A stretch of DNA of 15,994 bases from Sulfuritalea sp. (GTDB lineage: Bacteria; Pseudomonadota; Gammaproteobacteria; Burkholderiales; Rhodocyclaceae). The notes beneath the pieces were generated by a model. The model did no database searches. It was not told the DNA's origin and saw nothing but the letters and a program-made list of their open reading frames with translations. The position numbers were made by a program, and so were the translations under genes. The DNA lies in assembly GCA_021738105.1 (NCBI GenBank), contig JAIPCS010000062.1:1-15994 (forward strand), read 5' to 3'. This document shows, piece after piece, positions 8,263 through 15,818 of the stretch; the stretch's first letter is position 1, and each line of letters opens with the position of its first letter.

Positions 8263-9576
8263 TCAAAGTGATGCCAGGCGGGCATTGGCGTCGGCCAAGC
8301 GACCGGCGATAACATCAAGAAAACCCTGATAGAAGTGCATCCGGCAACCATCCGACGCATGCTGTAACGCCTGCGCCGATATGGTGACGAGGCGAATGGA
8401 GGTTTGAGCCACGACGTCTGCGCCGCGGGTGTGTTCGCCGCGACGAATAATGGCCATCTCGCCAAAACATTCACCGGCGGCCAGGGCGCCAAGGGAATGG
8501 CCCATCTTGGTCACCATCAGCTCGCCGTCGAGAAGAAAGGCGAAAAAGTCGCCACGTTCGCCATCTCGCATGATCACGGTTCCCGCCGCTAACTCGTCCC
8601 AGCGAGAGAAACGCACGACTTCCCACAAATCGACGTCGGAAAAATCTCCAAAGAATGGCAGATCTCGCAGTGATTCAAATTTTTCGCTGTCGGGAAAGGC
8701 GTTGCGCTGCGCCGACAGTTGTTTGTTGCGAAAGGATTGTGCGAGATCGTGAGAGAACTCTTCCCACGTCTGGTAACGGGCGCCGACTTCCTTTTGCATG
8801 GCGCGCGCAACGACTGCATCGAGGCTGACCGGCATGTCAGAGCGAAAAGTCGACGGTGGCGGCGGATCTGTATTGCATATCTGGTAGATCATGCCGTAGT
8901 TGGAGTTCGACTGAAACGGCAGTCGTCCGGTGAGCAACTGGTACATCACTACGCCCAGCGAATAGATATCCGTTTTGTGGTCCAGTGCCATGTCGCGCAC
9001 CTGTTGCGGCGACATGTAGGCGGGCGAACCAACACCGGACACTTGGGTTCGGGTCTGCTCTCCACCGGTCAGCATTGCCGCGCCAAAGTCGGATATCTTG
9101 ATGTCGCCACCCGTACGTTCAGCGCCCTCTCCCGCATTCACCAGCAGTATGTTTGCCGGCTTGATATCGCGATGCGTAACGCCTGCGCGGAAGGCGTAAT
9201 CGAGTGCACGGGTGCATTTGAAGGTGATTTCCACAAGACGGTCCACGGGCAGCAAAGTGCTCGGACTGCAGAAGGGCTCCAGGGTTCCGCCGCGAACGTA
9301 TTCCATCACGATGTAGCTTTGCTCTTCATTCACGACCGCATCAAAAATCTGCACGATGTGTGGATGCATGAGCTTTCCAGCCAATGAAGCTTCTGTCATC
9401 AGAAGGCTTCGATACAGTCGACCACGTTCCTTGTCCCGCAGCACTTCAGGAAAAATTGCCTTGACGGCAACTTCGCGCTCGGCAAAAGGATCGTAGCCCA
9501 GATAGACGATGGACGTAGCGCCTTCACCGAGTTGTGCGCGAATTTCGTATTTTCCGATGCTCTCGGGGATGCCCAT
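8263..9576 (-). CDS. Ser/Thr protein kinase fused to a cyclic-nucleotide-binding domain
   Basis: The ATG at 9576 lies 10 bp past the argH stop and gives 437 residues; a longer open frame overlaps argH and is unlikely. Residues about 8-280 form a Hanks-type kinase: glycine loop LGEGATS, K39 (VAVK), HRDIKPAN (135-142), DFG (163-165) and SPAYMSPQQ in place of APE. All catalytic residues are present. Residues about 305-430 form a CRP-like cNMP domain with a phosphate-binding cassette that keeps FGE (E373) and R384 (TRGAD), the residues that hold the cyclic nucleotide. There is no membrane segment, unlike PknB-type kinases. The domain layout suggests a kinase gated by cAMP, as in PKA or PKG but on one chain. 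Targets are unknown. Confidence 0.92.
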   Translation of the reverse strand: MGIPESIGKYEIRAQLGEGATSIVYLGYDPFAEREVAVKAIFPEVLRDKERGRLYRSLLMTEASLAGKLMHPHIVQIFDAVVNEEQSYIVMEYVRGGTLEPFCSPSTLLPVDRLVEITFKCTRALDYAFRAGVTHRDIKPANILLVNAGEGAERTGGDIKISDFGAAMLTGGEQTRTQVSGVGSPAYMSPQQVRDMALDHKTDIYSLGVVMYQLLTGRLPFQSNSNYGMIYQICNTDPPPPSTFRSDMPVSLDAVVARAMQKEVGARYQTWEEFSHDLAQSFRNKQLSAQRNAFPDSEKFESLRDLPFFGDFSDVDLWEVVRFSRWDELAAGTVIMRDGERGDFFAFLLDGELMVTKMGHSLGALAAGECFGEMAIIRRGEHTRGADVVAQTSIRLVTISAQALQHASDGCRMHFYQGFLDVIAGRLADANARLASL

Positions 9577-9586
9577 CAGTCGGTGA

Positions 9587-10990
9587 TCAGAGCCGAGCGC
9601 GGGAGCGGACGATTGCGGCGCGAACCTGTGCCGGGGCGGTACCGCCGATATGGTCGCGGGCGGCAAGTGACCCGGCCACTGTCAACACGGCGAATACATC
9701 GTTGCTCACCAGCGGAGAAAAGGAATTCAGTTCTTCGAGACTCAAGTCGGACAAGTCACAGCCGCGCTCTTCGCAGCTGCGGACGGCTCGGGCGACAGCC
9801 TCGTGTGCGTCGCGAAACGGCAGCCCTTTTTTAACCAGATAGTCGGCTAGGTCGGTTGCCGTGGCATAGCCCTGGCGCAGTGCTGCCGTCATGGCCTCGG
9901 GTTTGACACGAATACCCGTAACCAGGTCTGCAAAGATGCGAAGCGTATCGATCAGGGTGTCGGCCGTGTCGAACAACGGCTCTTTGTCTTCCTGATTGTC
10001 CTTGTTGTAAGCCAGCGGTTGGCCCTTCATCAACGTAAGCAAGCCGACCAGGTGACCAAAGACGCGACCGGTCTTGCCGCGCGCGAGTTCCGGCACATCC
10101 GGGTTCTTCTTCTGGGGCATGATCGACGAGCCGGTGCAGAAGCGGTCGGCGAGGTCGATGAAGCCCACACGCGGGCTCATCCATAGAATCAATTCTTCGG
10201 AAAAGCGGGAAATATGAGTCATCGCCAGCGCTGCGGCCGAGCAGAACTCGATCGCGAAATCCCGATCGGAAACCGCATCGGGTGAGTTTTCGCAGATGTC
10301 GTCAAAGCCAAGCTCGTGTGCTACGGATTCGCGATCGATCGGGAAGGTAGTGCCGGCCAGGGCTGCTGCGCCCAGCGGCAGACGATTGACGCGGCACCGG
10401 CAGTCGGCAAAGCGCTCGCGGTCACGACGCAGCATCTCGAAATAGGCCAGCAGGTGATGACCGAAAGTTACCGGCTGAGCCACTTGCAGATGCGTGAAGC
10501 CGGGTAGCGCCGTGTCAATGTGATTTTCTGCTGTGTCGAGCAAGGCTTTCTGAAAATTGCGCAGCAAGTCGTCAATGTCGTCGATGGTGTCGCGCAGCCA
10601 GAGCCGGATATCAGTGGCGACCTGATCGTTGCGCGAACGGCCAGTGTGCAGACGCTTTCCGGCATCGCCGATGAGTGCCGTCAGACGCTTCTCGATGTTG
10701 AGATGAACGTCCTCGTCATCAAGATTCCAGTTGAATACGCCACTCTCGATCTCACGAGTGATGGTTAGCATTCCAGTCTCAATTTCAGCTAGATCATTGG
10801 TGTCAATGATGCCTTGTCGTGCCAGCATACGCGCATGCGCCAGCGAGGCCCGAACATCCTGGCGCCACATGCGGCGGTCGAAAAAAACCGAAGCGGTGTA
10901 GCGTTTGACGAGATCGGATACGGGTTCGGAAAAGCGGCCGGACCACGCATTCTGGTTCGCAGGGGGTACCGGTTGTTTCGGTTCTGTCAT
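9587..10990 (-). CDS. argH: Argininosuccinate lyase
   Basis: This 467-residue cytosolic enzyme splits argininosuccinate to arginine and fumarate, the last step of arginine synthesis. The fumarase/aspartase superfamily signature [11 protein letters not shown] lies at 287-297 and contains the catalytic Ser loop. Other conserved blocks are [13 protein letters not shown] (115-127), THLQ with H167, and [14 protein letters not shown]. The length is normal and no key residue is missing. It leads the run with the Ser/Thr kinase gene. The Shine-Dalgarno before ATG 10990 is weak. Confidence 0.97.
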   Translation of the reverse strand: MTEPKQPVPPANQNAWSGRFSEPVSDLVKRYTASVFFDRRMWRQDVRASLAHARMLARQGIIDTNDLAEIETGMLTITREIESGVFNWNLDDEDVHLNIEKRLTALIGDAGKRLHTGRSRNDQVATDIRLWLRDTIDDIDDLLRNFQKALLDTAENHIDTALPGFTHLQVAQPVTFGHHLLAYFEMLRRDRERFADCRCRVNRLPLGAAALAGTTFPIDRESVAHELGFDDICENSPDAVSDRDFAIEFCSAAALAMTHISRFSEELILWMSPRVGFIDLADRFCTGSSIMPQKKNPDVPELARGKTGRVFGHLVGLLTLMKGQPLAYNKDNQEDKEPLFDTADTLIDTLRIFADLVTGIRVKPEAMTAALRQGYATATDLADYLVKKGLPFRDAHEAVARAVRSCEERGCDLSDLSLEELNSFSPLVSNDVFAVLTVAGSLAARDHIGGTAPAQVRAAIVRSRARL

Positions 10991-11054
10991 AATCAGTCTG
11001 CTTGGACAGCAGGCAATGAAGGTGTTAAAAACACTGGAAAATCAAAGGTGGCGG

Positions 11055-11071
11055 GCATTTGCGCCAAATGC
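11055..11071. promoter_or_regulatory. Perfect palindrome GCATTTG-CGC-CAAATGC
   Basis: Two 7-bp arms are exact inverted copies around 3 bp, 65-81 bp upstream of argH. The size fits a dimeric regulator site. It does not match the ArgR box or any site I recognise. Confidence 0.35.
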
Positions 11072-11244
11072 GAAGTATAAGGGAAAACGTCGGACTCTCA
11101 GGTTCGCCGGACTTCCGCAAGCCTGCAAACTGGCTGCGAGTGTTGCTGATTGTGAACTGCGGCATGTTGATGGGCGTTTTGGCGGCCATTCGTGAATGGG
11201 GGGGGCAACAGAAGCGGGTCAGTACGGGCCAGGTCGAGAACTGA
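11068..11244 (+). pseudogene. Possible N-terminal remnant of an AlgZ/LytS-type histidine kinase
   Basis: The frame encodes 58 residues with PDFRKPANWLRVLLIVN followed by a hydrophobic helix. This resembles the opening of AlgZ/FimS-like kinases (a PDFRN-like motif, then the first membrane segment). In Pseudomonas and many Betaproteobacteria argH lies next to algZ-algR-hemC. Here the frame stops right after the first helix. A run of eight G (11198-11205) lies where the match ends; with one more G the frame would stay open to 11321, but that part shows no clear kinase sequence. I read it as a truncated gene. It could instead be a small membrane protein or chance. No algR or hemC follows. Confidence 0.35.
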
Positions 11245-11296
11245 TGGCCGCGACAACCGCGTTGGTTGACACGGGCAATACTTCAATCGTTCACGC

Positions 11297-11325
11297 TGGA
11301 CGCCCTAAAGGCTACCCTCGATAAT
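11297..11325 (+). promoter_or_regulatory. Candidate sigma-70 promoter upstream of ispB
   Basis: TGGACG (11297-11302) and GATAAT (11320-11325) are 17 bp apart, with four and five matches to consensus. It would give a long leader of about 190 nt before ispB. A weak call. Confidence 0.25.
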
Positions 11326-11523
11326 CTGTGCAGCAAAGTATTAGAACAATCGAACGCGGTTTGAAAGCGTCGAAAGTCACCTCGGCTTTTACGTTTCCAA
11401 GAATTCCTGAGGCCCAGATGTAATGGTAGTGGAACTACACTCGCACTTTCCGACGCCGCCACGTTGACGGCGATAGGCTCGCCGCCTAACATCCCGCCTT
11501 TGCTTTGACTCTAGACCGGAACT

Positions 11524-12492
11524 GTGGATATTACCCATTTGTACGACCCCATCGAAACCGATATGCACGCGGTTGACGTTGTGGTTCGGGAACGATTGCA
11601 TTCGGAAGTGGTACTGGTTCGTCAGGTCGCCGAATACATTATTTCTGCCGGCGGCAAGCGCATGCGCCCGGCACTGCTGCTCCTGTCGGCGCGTGCATGC
11701 GGCTACGAAGGAAGTCGTCACCATGAACTGGCGGCTGTGGTGGAATTCATTCATACGGCCACACTTTTGCACGATGATGTTGTCGATGAGTCGTCTTTGC
11801 GGCGTGGTCGTAATACAGCTAATGCGGTGTTCGGCAATCCTGCCAGCGTATTGGTCGGCGACTTTTTGTATTCGCGGGCTTTCCAGATCATGGTCGGGGT
11901 GGGCAGCATGCGTGTGATGCAAGTGTTGGCGGATGCGACCAACGTCATCGCCGAAGGCGAAGTTTTGCAATTGATGAACTGTCGCAATGCCGATATCGAT
12001 GTGGATGCGTACTTGCAGGTGATTCGTTACAAGACGGCCAAGCTGTTCGAGGCCGCAGGCAGGCTAGGCGCGATACTGGGGGACTCCAGCCCGGACATTG
12101 AAGAAGCGATGGCTGCTTACGGCACTCATATCGGCACAGCCTTCCAGTTGATTGACGACGTTCTTGATTACTCCGGAAAAGAGGTGGAAACCGGCAAGCA
12201 TCTGGGTGACGATCTGGCCGAGGGTAAACCCACTCTGCCCCTGATCCATGTCATGCAGCATGGCAGCGACGTGCAGGCTGCGCTGGTCCGGAATGCCATT
12301 GAGAACGCCGATGGCGACAGTTTTGCCGAGGTGCTGGCCGCCGTTCGTGACAGCGGTGCTCTGGATGCCGCACATCGTCACGGTGTCGAGGAAGCCGGGG
12401 TTGCCAAGGCGGCATTGGCGCCGTTGCCGGATTCGCAGTTCAAGGAAACGCTGATACAATTGGCTGACTTTGCGGTGCAAAGGAGCTTTTGA
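11524..12492 (+). CDS. ispB: Octaprenyl diphosphate synthase-type polyprenyl synthetase
   Basis: This 322-residue trans-prenyltransferase elongates farnesyl diphosphate with isopentenyl diphosphate to make the ubiquinone side chain. It shows GGKRMRP (43-49), the first Asp-rich motif LLHDDVVDE (D84, D85, D88) and the second LIDDVLDY (D211, D212, D215). It aligns along its whole length with E. coli IspB, including FGNPASVLVGDFLYSRAFQ and EGKPTLPL. The start is GTG at 11524, supported by agreement with the E. coli N-terminus; the Shine-Dalgarno is weak. Chain length (C40 likely) is inferred from similarity. The usual divergent rplU-rpmA-obgE genes are absent upstream. Confidence 0.94.
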   Translation: MDITHLYDPIETDMHAVDVVVRERLHSEVVLVRQVAEYIISAGGKRMRPALLLLSARACGYEGSRHHELAAVVEFIHTATLLHDDVVDESSLRRGRNTANAVFGNPASVLVGDFLYSRAFQIMVGVGSMRVMQVLADATNVIAEGEVLQLMNCRNADIDVDAYLQVIRYKTAKLFEAAGRLGAILGDSSPDIEEAMAAYGTHIGTAFQLIDDVLDYSGKEVETGKHLGDDLAEGKPTLPLIHVMQHGSDVQAALVRNAIENADGDSFAEVLAAVRDSGALDAAHRHGVEEAGVAKAALAPLPDSQFKETLIQLADFAVQRSF

Positions 12493-12578
12493 CCACCGCT
12501 ATGTTTGCAAGGATGACACCACAGGCACGGAAAATTGGCCTGCTCCCGCAATGGTTGTCCTTGCCACCATCATGCCAT

Positions 12579-12655
<77 letters not shown>

Positions 12656-12689
12656 AATAACAAGGGTTTCCACGGAAGTGGTTACTAAC

Positions 12690-12715
12690 AAAAAGCTCCG
12701 AAACTGGGGCTTTTT
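12690..12715 (+). terminator. Intrinsic terminator after tRNA-Pro
   Basis: A 10-bp stem (AAAAAGCTCC with GGGGCTTTTT, one T-G wobble) around the loop GAAACT ends in five T. It would stop transcripts from ispB or tRNA-Pro. Because it is A/T-flanked it could also work on the minus strand, where it lies 75 bp past the hipA stop. Confidence 0.75.
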
Positions 12716-12725
12716 AAGTTTTCAC

Positions 12726-12789
12726 TGTCCCCAAATTGTCCCAAATGTCCCGCGTAGTCCCGGTTTGCTTGTCCCCTCAGCGTCCCAAA
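12726..12789. repeat. Six GTCCC boxes at near-helical spacing
   Basis: GTCCC starts at 12727, 12738, 12747, 12757, 12771 and 12782, with steps of 11, 9, 10, 14 and 11 bp. Three or four copies extend to TGTCCC(C)AAA. The boxes lie between the tRNA-Pro terminator and the hipA stop. Phased short repeats next to a tRNA are typical of integrase arm sites or other multi-copy binding sites. No integrase gene is in the window. Confidence 0.5.
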
Positions 12790-13980
12790 CTACACCTTGG
12801 TCTCCGGGTAGCAGGCCATGCTGATTTCCCACGTGGCCCGAATTTTTTCGAGGGTTTCCCTTGGAATCCTTTCGTCGGTTCGGGCTTGCTCGATCACTTC
12901 GCTCATGGCCTGGGCAATACGCGCCGTGACTGTCTCAGCACGTTCTACCCCGCAAACGGCGCGGCCAAAGTGCAGTAGCTCATCGGGAAGCGGGTAGGCT
13001 TTTGTGTGGCTCTTCCTGAAAAGGCGTAGCGCGAGGGTGCGGTCTTCAAGTTCGGGGCCGCCTTCGTACCGGGTATAGCGATAGATGGTCGTGGTGACTA
13101 CGTCGTAGAGCGGCGACAGCCTGACATCCTTGGCGTTGCGGTACAGCACTCCGAAATTTTTCAGGTGGCCATCGCCATTGCGCACCATGACGGACAGCGC
13201 CACCTGTTCGAAGAATCTCGACAGATCATGGGCAGACAGGCCGATCATCTTCAGACTTTCGGCGACCATTTCATAACTGCCCTGGTACTTGCGGTCCGAC
13301 AGCGTGTCGCGCACGCATAGGCCCATCAGCGAAGCCACGTCCTCGAAACCAAGGCGCATGCCATTTTCATCAAGATCGAAGCGGTCCACGAGCAGGAGTT
13401 GGCCATCGTCGGACAGATCGAACAGGGGCGTCTCGATGCCTGCGCGGCGAGCAGCACTCAGACAGAGGAATTCGTTTGCGGCCAGACCCGGATAACTGTC
13501 GGATCCTGTCTTGACGATGAGATTGGGGACCGGAACCGTAGCACGATCCGGCACCATGATCTTGGGCTGGACCCCGGCGATCCCGATTCCCGTCGACAGA
13601 TAGGCTTGCACCAGCGATTCAAACACTGCGGGGCCGAAGGTTCTGTGGAGCAACTCCGATCTGGACAAGGGAAGAATGGCTTGCGGGCGATCATGCCCCG
13701 GTAGATGGAACCCCAGGCGACCGATGCCGTTCTCGCCAATCAGGGCGAGCAAGTGCATGGCGGTCAGCGGCTGCTTGGGAAAAGCCTCGCGAATCCGCTG
13801 GAACAGATAGCCCTCGGGCAGGTTCTGATCCATCACCGGGAACAGGTTGTTCGATTGATAGAGCAGGCGTACCGGCGGCATCAACAGCCCGACCTCAGGC
13901 TGAGCGGGATCGTCGCGCAGATACTTGAACAGCAGTTGGGATTGCTGGCTCTTTTGAAAAACGAGTGGGTTATGGGGCAT
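12790..13980 (-). pseudogene. hipA: HipA Ser/Thr kinase toxin, 3' part cut off by ISL3 insertion
   Basis: From 13938 to the stop there are 382 HipA codons. Before them come the 8-bp duplication and the IS end, through which the frame stays open from ATG 13980, giving a possible 396-residue protein. Visible HipA features are NLFPVMDQNLPEG, GVQPKIMV (nucleotide loop), LLVDRFD, the catalytic loop NGDGHLKNF and SPLYDV. In the rebuilt 409-residue protein these are D283, N288 and D306, with the same spacing as D309, N314 and D332 of E. coli HipA, so the kinase core looks intact. HipA phosphorylates a translation component (glutamyl-tRNA synthetase in E. coli) and causes dormancy. The missing first 27 residues lie across the IS at 15444-15524. 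Confidence 0.85.
13939..13946. repeat. Target site duplication, left copy (GGATTGCT)
   Basis: This 8-bp copy is identical to 15444-15451 and directly abuts the IS left end at 13947. Eight bp is the usual ISL3 duplication length. Confidence 0.95.
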
Positions 13981-15211
13981 GAGGGTTGATCTTGGTGAAA
14001 TCGAGCTTGCCGGCGAGAAGGAAGACGACGGTGCGGATGGTGGAGAAATTGCCATAGCCGCGCGCCTTGCGTTTGGCGGCCTGAAACAGGCCGTTGATGG
14101 CTTCGAGGAAGCCGTTGGTCTGGCGCGTTTGGGTCCAGGCAACGATGCCATCGATATGACTGCGGATCATCTTCGCCACCTCTTTCATCGGCTCGACCTT
14201 CGATCGCATCACGTTGGTGGCCCATTGCGTGAGCATGTCGCGCACGACATTGATCTGCTTGCGCTCCAGAATCTCGCGCAACTGCTCCTTGTAGAGCCAG
14301 GCGCGGGCCGTGCGTTTGGTGGTCACTTGCGCGATGAGCGCATCCAGATCGGCACGGGCATCGGCTGTCAGGCTGGCGCGATCCCTCAGGAGCTTCCAGC
14401 GCAAGCCCTTCAGGCTCGGATCGGTCTTCTGTTCGATACGCCGGGTCTTGTCGACGGCGGTGCTGGCATGGGCGATGACGTGGAACTTGTCGAAGGTAAT
14501 CCGGGCGTTGGGCAGATGCTTGGTCACGCCCTTGATGAAGGCCGGCGACATGTCGATGGAGATGGACTCGACGGCCTTCGGATCGCCGCCGTGGGCGGTG
14601 AAGTCGGCGGCGAAGGCCTTGATCGTGTCGGCGTCGCGCCCTTCGGTGACGAACAGCACCCGGCGCTGATCGGCGTCGGCGACCAATGTGATGTAGTCAT
14701 GCCCACGGGCCTTGGAGGTCTCATCGGCCGCCAGGCGCCTGACCTCGGAGAAGTCGGCCTGCTCCAGCCCCAGTTCGACGTAACGTTTGCAGATCGCCAC
14801 GACCTGATGCCAGGACAAGCCCACCAGCCGGGACACCGCCGCGAAAGTCATTTCCCGGCACATCGCCATGATCAGCGCCTCGAACAGCAGCGTAAAGCCG
14901 GCGAGCCGTCCGGCCCAGTCGGGTTCGACCTGCCGAATGCCGCCATCGGGCAGGCGCACGCGCGGGACACGAACCTCCAGATGGCACTCGTGCTGGAAGA
15001 AGTTCAGGTGCCGGTAGCGCTTGGGCACGGTGTCGTGCGCCGGATGCGTACCCTCGACGCCGGGGACGGCAAAGCGGCTGCCGGCGATGAAGTCGACGGC
15101 AATGGACAAGGTCTTCTTCGCCACATCGAACTCGACCCCGTTGATGTACCACGGGGAAGTAATGCCCAAGGCGGCTTCGAACAGTTTGGCGGTCATGTCG
15201 CGGTCACTCAC
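13970..15211 (-). CDS. ISL3-family transposase (DDE)
   Basis: This 413-residue transposase carries the ISL3 catalytic triad D163 (AADETSK), D220 (SIDMSPAF) and E370 (TNGFLEAINGLFQ), and the family blocks RYRHLNFFQH and GFTLLFEAL. The start is GTG at 15211; ATG at 15196 is possible. The N-terminal zinc-ribbon cysteines found in many ISL3 proteins (CPxCG before the DTxxKRYRHL block) are absent, as VPGVEG stands there; I recall relatives sharing this. The stop (TAA, 13972-13970) lies inside the terminal repeat and overlaps an ATG at 13980 that reads into hipA. Confidence 0.95.
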   Translation of the reverse strand: MSDRDMTAKLFEAALGITSPWYINGVEFDVAKKTLSIAVDFIAGSRFAVPGVEGTHPAHDTVPKRYRHLNFFQHECHLEVRVPRVRLPDGGIRQVEPDWAGRLAGFTLLFEALIMAMCREMTFAAVSRLVGLSWHQVVAICKRYVELGLEQADFSEVRRLAADETSKARGHDYITLVADADQRRVLFVTEGRDADTIKAFAADFTAHGGDPKAVESISIDMSPAFIKGVTKHLPNARITFDKFHVIAHASTAVDKTRRIEQKTDPSLKGLRWKLLRDRASLTADARADLDALIAQVTTKRTARAWLYKEQLREILERKQINVVRDMLTQWATNVMRSKVEPMKEVAKMIRSHIDGIVAWTQTRQTNGFLEAINGLFQAAKRKARGYGNFSTIRTVVFLLAGKLDFTKINPHAP

Positions 15212-15273
15212 GTTTCACAGGGGCACGCATCTTACTCGCGCGCACGGTGCGGCAATCGCCGCGCTTGTCTCCA

Positions 15274-15306
15274 TGGCTGGATGCACAACCCCGCTGCATC
15301 CAGCCA
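15274..15306. repeat. 12-bp perfect hairpin in the IS leader
   Basis: TGGCTGGATGCA (15274-15285) pairs exactly with TGCATCCAGCCA (15295-15306) around a 9-nt loop, 63 bp upstream of the transposase start. No U run follows, so it is probably not a simple terminator. Confidence 0.8.
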
Positions 15307-15334
15307 CGGACCAGCGTATCGCCCGATTCCAGGC

Positions 15335-15385
15335 GTCAAGGGTGCGCTTCGCCGGGCTGCGATAACCCCGCAGCCCGCCCTTGAC
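15335..15385. repeat. Compound 9 + 8 bp hairpin in the IS leader
   Basis: CGGGCTGCG (15353-15361) pairs with CGCAGCCCG (15369-15377). Outside it GTCAAGGG (15335-15342) pairs with CCCTTGAC (15378-15385), with a one-sided 10-nt bulge on the left. It lies just inside the right IS end. Confidence 0.8.
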
Positions 15386-15443
15386 CCCCGGCCTCGGGCT
15401 ACCAGCGGAACGCATCATTACCCACTCGAAATTCAAAAGAGGC

Positions 15444-15451
15444 GGATTGCT
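15444..15451. repeat. Target site duplication, right copy (GGATTGCT)
   Basis: Identical to 13939-13946; it abuts the IS right end at 15443. Confidence 0.95.
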
Positions 15452-15527
15452 GCACCAGTTCGCCCCGGCGTTCGCCGCCGATGTGGACGTCGAGCAGGCG
15501 GACTTTTTCAGGCAGCGCTGTCATCAT
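15444..15527 (-). pseudogene. hipA: HipA 5' fragment
   Basis: ATG at 15527 or 15524 (two in tandem) overlaps the end of hipB, as usual for hipBA operons. The fragment reads MTALPEKVRLLDVHIGG, then ERRGELVQQS, and joins in frame to QLLFKYLRDD at 13938 once the IS and one duplication copy are removed. At present translation would run into the IS and stop at 15399, giving about 42 residues. Confidence 0.85.
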
Positions 15528-15798
15528 CGTGGGCATCCTCCGCAAAGCGCGTTTGCATCTCCTCCAGCGTCGGCATGCCGGCGCTTTCGATACGCACACA
15601 CAGACCCATCGCCCGCAGAATATCGAACAGCGAATGCACCGTCACATCCTGGCCTTTTTCCAGGCGGTTTAGCACGTCACGACTGCGGCCGGAATGCCCG
15701 GCGATGGCGACGGCCTTCAGCTTGCGCTCGCGGCGCAAGGCCTTTAGTGCGACGCCTAGGTCAAGAGGGGTGCGTAATTTGTCCTTCATACAAGGCAT
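15508..15798 (-). CDS. hipB: HipB-like antitoxin, HTH regulator
   Basis: From ATG 15798 the product has 96 residues. The start was chosen because AAGAGG lies 5 nt upstream; an ATG at 15840 is open but has no such site and falls in the operator palindrome. The XRE-type helix-turn-helix spans about residues 14-65 (ALKALRRERKL, then HSGRSRDVLNRLEKG and SLFDILRAMGL). HipB binds HipA, keeps it inactive and represses the operon. The gene looks intact; its partner hipA overlaps its 3' end and is split by an IS. Confidence 0.88.
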   Translation of the reverse strand: MPCMKDKLRTPLDLGVALKALRRERKLKAVAIAGHSGRSRDVLNRLEKGQDVTVHSLFDILRAMGLCVRIESAGMPTLEEMQTRFAEDAHDDDSAA

Positions 15799-15818
15799 TA
15801 TTGCCTCTTTTCCGCATA

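Larger units (their letters stand above)
10991..11523. other. Gene-poor stretch between argH and ispB
   Basis: These 533 bp hold no intact gene that I can support. They contain a perfect palindrome (11055-11071), a short reading frame resembling the start of an AlgZ/LytS-type kinase, an 8-G tract and a weak promoter candidate. The segment looks like a decayed or rearranged junction. Confidence 0.5.
13947..15443 (-). mobile_element. ISL3-family insertion sequence, complete, 1497 bp
   Basis: The ends are imperfect inverted repeats (13947-13974 and 15416-15443) starting GGCTCTTTTGAA and GCCTCTTTTGAA; 23 of 28 positions agree, including the CGAGTGGGT block. The element is bounded by an exact 8-bp duplication. 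It encodes one transposase on the minus strand plus a 232-bp leader with two strong hairpins. The exact duplication and intact transposase point to a fairly recent insertion. It splits hipA after codon 27. Confidence 0.96.

Noticed and set aside
9577..9666. Longer start of the Ser/Thr kinase overlapping argH
   Set aside because: TTG start, Pro/Ala-rich residues and overlap with the argH coding end; ATG 9576 starts the domain at a normal distance.
13981..14151. Upstream extension of the hipA frame into the IS
   Set aside because: These codons are the transposase 3' end read in another frame; only the ATG at 13980 is worth considering.
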